From Flavobacterium seoulense (GTDB lineage Bacteria; Bacteroidota; Bacteroidia; Flavobacteriales; Flavobacteriaceae), in the NCBI RefSeq assembly GCF_000695795.1, contig NZ_JNCA01000020.1, positions 1 to 64,000 of the forward strand: a DNA stretch of 64,000 nucleotides. The letters run 5' to 3'. The notes below the pieces were generated by a model. The model was not told where the DNA came from. It saw nothing but the letters and a program-made list of their open reading frames with translations, and made no database searches. Within the stretch, counting starts at the first letter, position 1; each line of letters starts with the position of its first letter. Positions 61,316-64,000 of the stretch are shown in pieces. Position numbers and translations under genes: made by a program.

Positions 61316-61782
61316 TCTTCTATCAATATCAAATTTAATTGTCCTTTGTACTTGACATATACTGATTCTCTATCTCCCTCCTTTAGATAGATTTCATTTT
61401 CTGTTTGTCCTTTTCTCATCAAATGAGTTTGATTATTAATGACCAACATAAATATTTTTGATTTTTCTTTAGTGTCTGAAACAATTCCTTTGTATTGTAT
61501 AGTTGGCCAAACAAGAGGTTCTGTTTTTTTTGGTGTTGTTTTCTTCTTAGCACTTTTTACTGTTTCTGAACTATACATTTTTCCTAAAAAAGGATCTCTA
61601 TAATCCGTATTAATAGCAAAAGAATCTCTTTTCGAAATCTTTATTGGTTTTAGGCTAATTCCATTTGATATTACCAATGGCATATCTTCTGAACTACTAA
61701 AGGAAAAAAGTTGATACATAACTGTACCCCATATTAACAATACTAGTGGCAGCAGAATATAGATACTTTTTTTGTTTTTCAT
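61312..61782 (-). CDS. GspC/PilP-like membrane protein
   Basis: 156 aa with one N-terminal helix (IYILLPLVLLIWGTVMYQLF). A linker (YRDPFLGKMYSS) leads to a small beta domain with WPTIQYKGIVSDTKEKSKIFMLVINNQTHLMRKG, the pattern of the HR domain of GspC and PilP, which links inner membrane to secretin. It is the first gene of the leftward operon and overlaps the next by 4 bases. Confidence 0.65.
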   Translation of the reverse strand: MKNKKSIYILLPLVLLIWGTVMYQLFSFSSSEDMPLVISNGISLKPIKISKRDSFAINTDYRDPFLGKMYSSETVKSAKKKTTPKKTEPLVWPTIQYKGIVSDTKEKSKIFMLVINNQTHLMRKGQTENEIYLKEGDRESVYVKYKGQLNLILIED

Positions 61783-61849
61783 TATTATTCTTTATTCTTA
61801 AGTTTTAGAGCAATGTGAATGTCCTACTTTTTTTCAACTTCCGAAATTA

Positions 61850-62491
61850 CTATTTCGTTTCTAATTTTTCTTCTATTTTAGAAAGTCTTTCGAATACATT
61901 TTTAAAACTATTAATCTCCTTTGCTTGTGCTTTTATTTCTTTGTCTTGTTGAATAATATAAAGTGTCATTTCTTCAATTTTCTTTAATAACTTAATATTC
62001 ATTTCTGCCAACATGAAACCATTTTCCTCAATTTCCTGAGCTGATGGAATTTCTGGTAAATGATTGTTTTTCTTAATATAATCATTTACTTCTTCAAGTG
62101 TTTTTAATTTATAATCATTAGTAAAAACATAATCCGGAACTAATGGTCCGGCCATATCTACCCGTACTTCCTGTGTATGAATTTTACCTTTTACTGTAAG
62201 TTTTTCGTCTGGATTTTCAGTACCTATTCCTACTTTCCCTTCATTGTTTATAAACATTCGATTATTATGGTAATCAGGAGAATTCAATCCAGTTTGAAAA
62301 ACAATACTATGACCATGATAAAGAGTTAATCTCTTATAGCTGTAATCATCACCTGTTATTCCTCCTTTCACACCTAATTCATTTGGCCATTCAATATTAT
62401 TATAAGCACTTTGGAAGTTAATATTTTGAGAATTAACATTATTTATAATGCAAACAATGAAAAATCCAGCGACTAAAATATTTCTTTTCAT
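61850..62491 (-). CDS. Secreted tail-fibre-like protein, copy A
   Basis: 213 aa with a signal peptide (MKRNILVAGFFIVCIINNVNSQ). VGIGTENPDEKLTVKGKIHTQEVRV is the repeat typical of tail-fibre and cell-surface beta-helix proteins. The last 100 residues (YVFTNDYKLKTLEEVNDYIKKNNHLPEIPSA, MLAEMNIKLLKKIEEMTLYII) recur in the two next genes. A trimeric coiled coil at the end is likely. Role unknown; surface location inferred. Confidence 0.72.
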   Translation of the reverse strand: MKRNILVAGFFIVCIINNVNSQNINFQSAYNNIEWPNELGVKGGITGDDYSYKRLTLYHGHSIVFQTGLNSPDYHNNRMFINNEGKVGIGTENPDEKLTVKGKIHTQEVRVDMAGPLVPDYVFTNDYKLKTLEEVNDYIKKNNHLPEIPSAQEIEENGFMLAEMNIKLLKKIEEMTLYIIQQDKEIKAQAKEINSFKNVFERLSKIEEKLETK

Positions 62492-62539
62492 ATTATTTAA
62501 GTTTGTTTAATTGTAAAGCAACTACATACAATTGGTTGT

Positions 62540-62576
62540 TTTCGTTTTCAAAAAAAGTATATTTTTGAAAACGAAA
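62540..62576. terminator. Hairpin between the two tail-fibre-like genes
   Basis: TTTCGTTTTCAAAAA (62540-62554) and TTTTTGAAAACGAAA (62562-62576) form a perfect 15-bp stem with a 7-base loop, about 40 bases past the stop of the leftward gene that ends at 62616. A terminator or transcript-end hairpin is likely. Confidence 0.65.
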
Positions 62577-62615
62577 CTTGAGTGATAAATAATAAAACTA
62601 GCTGTTGTTGTTTTA

Positions 62616-63341
62616 TTAACGCTTAGTTTTTAATAAAAATATATCTTTTTTCATTTCGGCATTTTCTTTTTTCATTTCAATCATATACAAAGTCATTTCC
62701 TCTATCTTCTGAAGCAGTTTAGCATTCATTTCTCCCAGATTAATTCCTTTTTCCATAACCTCTTTTTCACTCGGGATATTTTCTAAATGTCCTTTTTCTA
62801 CAATATGTTTTTCTACTTGTTCAAGGGTAGGTAAATTATATTCTTTCTTGAAAACAAAATCTGACCAGCCATTCATGTCTACTTTTACTTCTCTGGAATG
62901 AATTGTGCCGTTTACATCTAGTTTGTTTTGTGGATTTGACGTTCCAATTCCTAAATTGCCATTTTCATTTAAAATCATTTTAACAGAAGACCAGTCAGAA
63001 GATCCATTTTTTGATGTATACCAGTTATGACTATGATTTTCTGAAGCAAAACTCCCCTTAGTCTTCCAATGACCTGCATAATAATTTATATTATTTCCAT
63101 AACTTCTAATCATTCCATCATAATCGCCATCAATACCAAATTCTAAACTTGAATAATTACTAAGTCCTCCAATTCTAACTCCGGCAGTTCCGTTTAACCC
63201 ACCAGCACCAACATTTACATTAAGTAATGTTTCTGGATAAGGTGTATTTACACCAACATTCCCATTTGCTGGAAAAATATTTTGGGCTTGTAATATTTGT
63301 ACAAAACCAACTAAAACACTAAAATAAAATGTTCTTTTCAT
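62616..63341 (-). CDS. Secreted tail-fibre-like protein, copy B
   Basis: 241 aa from the ATG at 63341 (MKRTFYFSVLVGFVQILQAQ); the longer frame adds seven residues before the signal peptide. Mature part has NVGVNTPYPETLLNVNVGAGG, then LGIGTSNPQNKLDVNGTIHSREVKVDM and the shared C-terminal module (DFVFKKEYNLPTLEQVEKHI; NLGEMNAKLLQKIEEMTLYMI), ending in a coiled coil. It lies four bases after copy C. Confidence 0.72.
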   Translation of the reverse strand: MKRTFYFSVLVGFVQILQAQNIFPANGNVGVNTPYPETLLNVNVGAGGLNGTAGVRIGGLSNYSSLEFGIDGDYDGMIRSYGNNINYYAGHWKTKGSFASENHSHNWYTSKNGSSDWSSVKMILNENGNLGIGTSNPQNKLDVNGTIHSREVKVDMNGWSDFVFKKEYNLPTLEQVEKHIVEKGHLENIPSEKEVMEKGINLGEMNAKLLQKIEEMTLYMIEMKKENAEMKKDIFLLKTKR

Positions 63342-63345
63342 AAAA

Positions 63346-64000
63346 TTAATTTGATGCTTCAATTCTCTTTTCTAAAATCTCCAACCTATTCTGTATTCTA
63401 ATTATATATAAAGTTATTTCTTCAATTTTCTGTAAAAGTTTGATATTCATTTCAGACAAATTAATTCCGTCTTTCTGCATATCTGTTGCAGAGGGAATTT
63501 CAGGTAAATGCTTATTTTCTTTAATAAATTTATCTACAGATTCTAACGTAGGTAAATCATAATCTTTTTCAAAAACAAAATCAGCTCCCGCATCAACAGT
63601 TACTTTTACCTCACGAGCATTAATATTTCCTGCTACTGTTAATTTTGACGTTGGATTGGTCGTTCCGATACCTACATTCGATCCAAAATAAGCATTTCTA
63701 TTTTGATACATTCCTGATGTTGTTGCATATTCTTCAATTGATGTTTTGAAGTTATGAGAAGGACCATTTACCTCGTTATAAGGTAAACCATTTTGAGTTC
63801 CATCGTAAACTGTTGGATTTACTCCATAATTAGATTGATAATAATAAGTTGAACCACCTCCTTTTAACCATATAATAATACACGAACAAGTGCCATTAGG
63901 TGTTGCATCATGCCAGCCAGCCACAAAAGAAGATGTTGACACTAGATTTGCTTCAATAAAATTTGCACCATGACCGTAGTTACTAACATGGTAAGTGAAA
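63346..64000 (-). CDS. Secreted tail-fibre-like protein, copy C (cut by window edge)
   Basis: The frame stays open to position 64000, so the true start lies outside the window; a GTG at 63942 is internal and not a credible start. Visible part contains VGIGTTNPTSKLTVAGNINAREVKV and the common module (DFVFEKDYDLPTLESVDKFIKENKHLPEIPSA; NLSEMNIKLLQKIEEITLYII) followed by a coiled coil. It precedes copy B by four bases, so they share a transcript. Confidence 0.7.
   Translation of the reverse strand, partial: FTYHVSNYGHGANFIEANLVSTSSFVAGWHDATPNGTCSCIIIWLKGGGSTYYYQSNYGVNPTVYDGTQNGLPYNEVNGPSHNFKTSIEEYATTSGMYQNRNAYFGSNVGIGTTNPTSKLTVAGNINAREVKVTVDAGADFVFEKDYDLPTLESVDKFIKENKHLPEIPSATDMQKDGINLSEMNIKLLQKIEEITLYIIRIQNRLEILEKRIEASN

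Overview
The window looks like a low-GC Bacteroidota chromosome, most likely Flavobacterium or a close relative. The signs are TAnnTTTG-type promoter boxes, weak Shine-Dalgarno signals, a Bacteroidetes-type conjugation gene set (Tra/Mob), DUF6443-type RHS proteins and family-level matches throughout. No species can be named from the sequence alone.

Positions 1-13.3 kb are conserved chromosome, all on the + strand. A muropeptide/glycan salvage trio comes first (GHL10 glycosidase, AmpG-like permease, GH3 beta-N-acetylhexosaminidase). A thiol-peroxide defence group follows (AhpC/Prx, thioredoxin, small conserved protein, Tpx). An envelope/division run comes next (diacylglycerol kinase, FtsK, LolA, LptF/G, RibB with a degenerate RibA-like tail). 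The block ends with tRNA-Ser(UGA) at 13200-13287.

Positions 13.3-47.1 kb are an integrative conjugative element sitting directly behind the tRNA. It has an IntDOT-like tyrosine recombinase, an excisionase-like HTH protein, and a leftward tra operon (membrane protein, TraE, TraF, TraG ATPase, three TraI-like paralogues, TraJ, K, L, M, N). It carries a large leftward defence cargo: hsdM, hsdS, a KAP-type P-loop NTPase, an AbiE toxin-antitoxin pair and hsdR. It also has a second nucleotidyltransferase/HTH pair, a histone H1-like protein, a primase-like Toprim protein, an oriT candidate, and a rightward mobilisation block (MobC-like protein, MOBP relaxase, VirD4-like coupling protein). A right attachment site repeating the tRNA 3' end was not found in the window.

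Positions 47.6-64 kb run leftward. There is a large SpvB/YD-repeat protein, then a 1590-aa secreted RHS protein with MopE-like acidic repeats, a variable C-terminal toxin candidate and an adjacent immunity candidate. An AlbA_2-domain protein follows, flanked by a decayed copy of the 3' end of the neighbouring gspF gene, which suggests insertion by duplication. A translationally coupled five-gene type II secretion/pseudopilus-like operon (GspC/PilP-like, K-like, I-like, J-like, GspF) comes next. Three tandem secreted proteins with the same C-terminal module close the window, the last being cut by the window edge.
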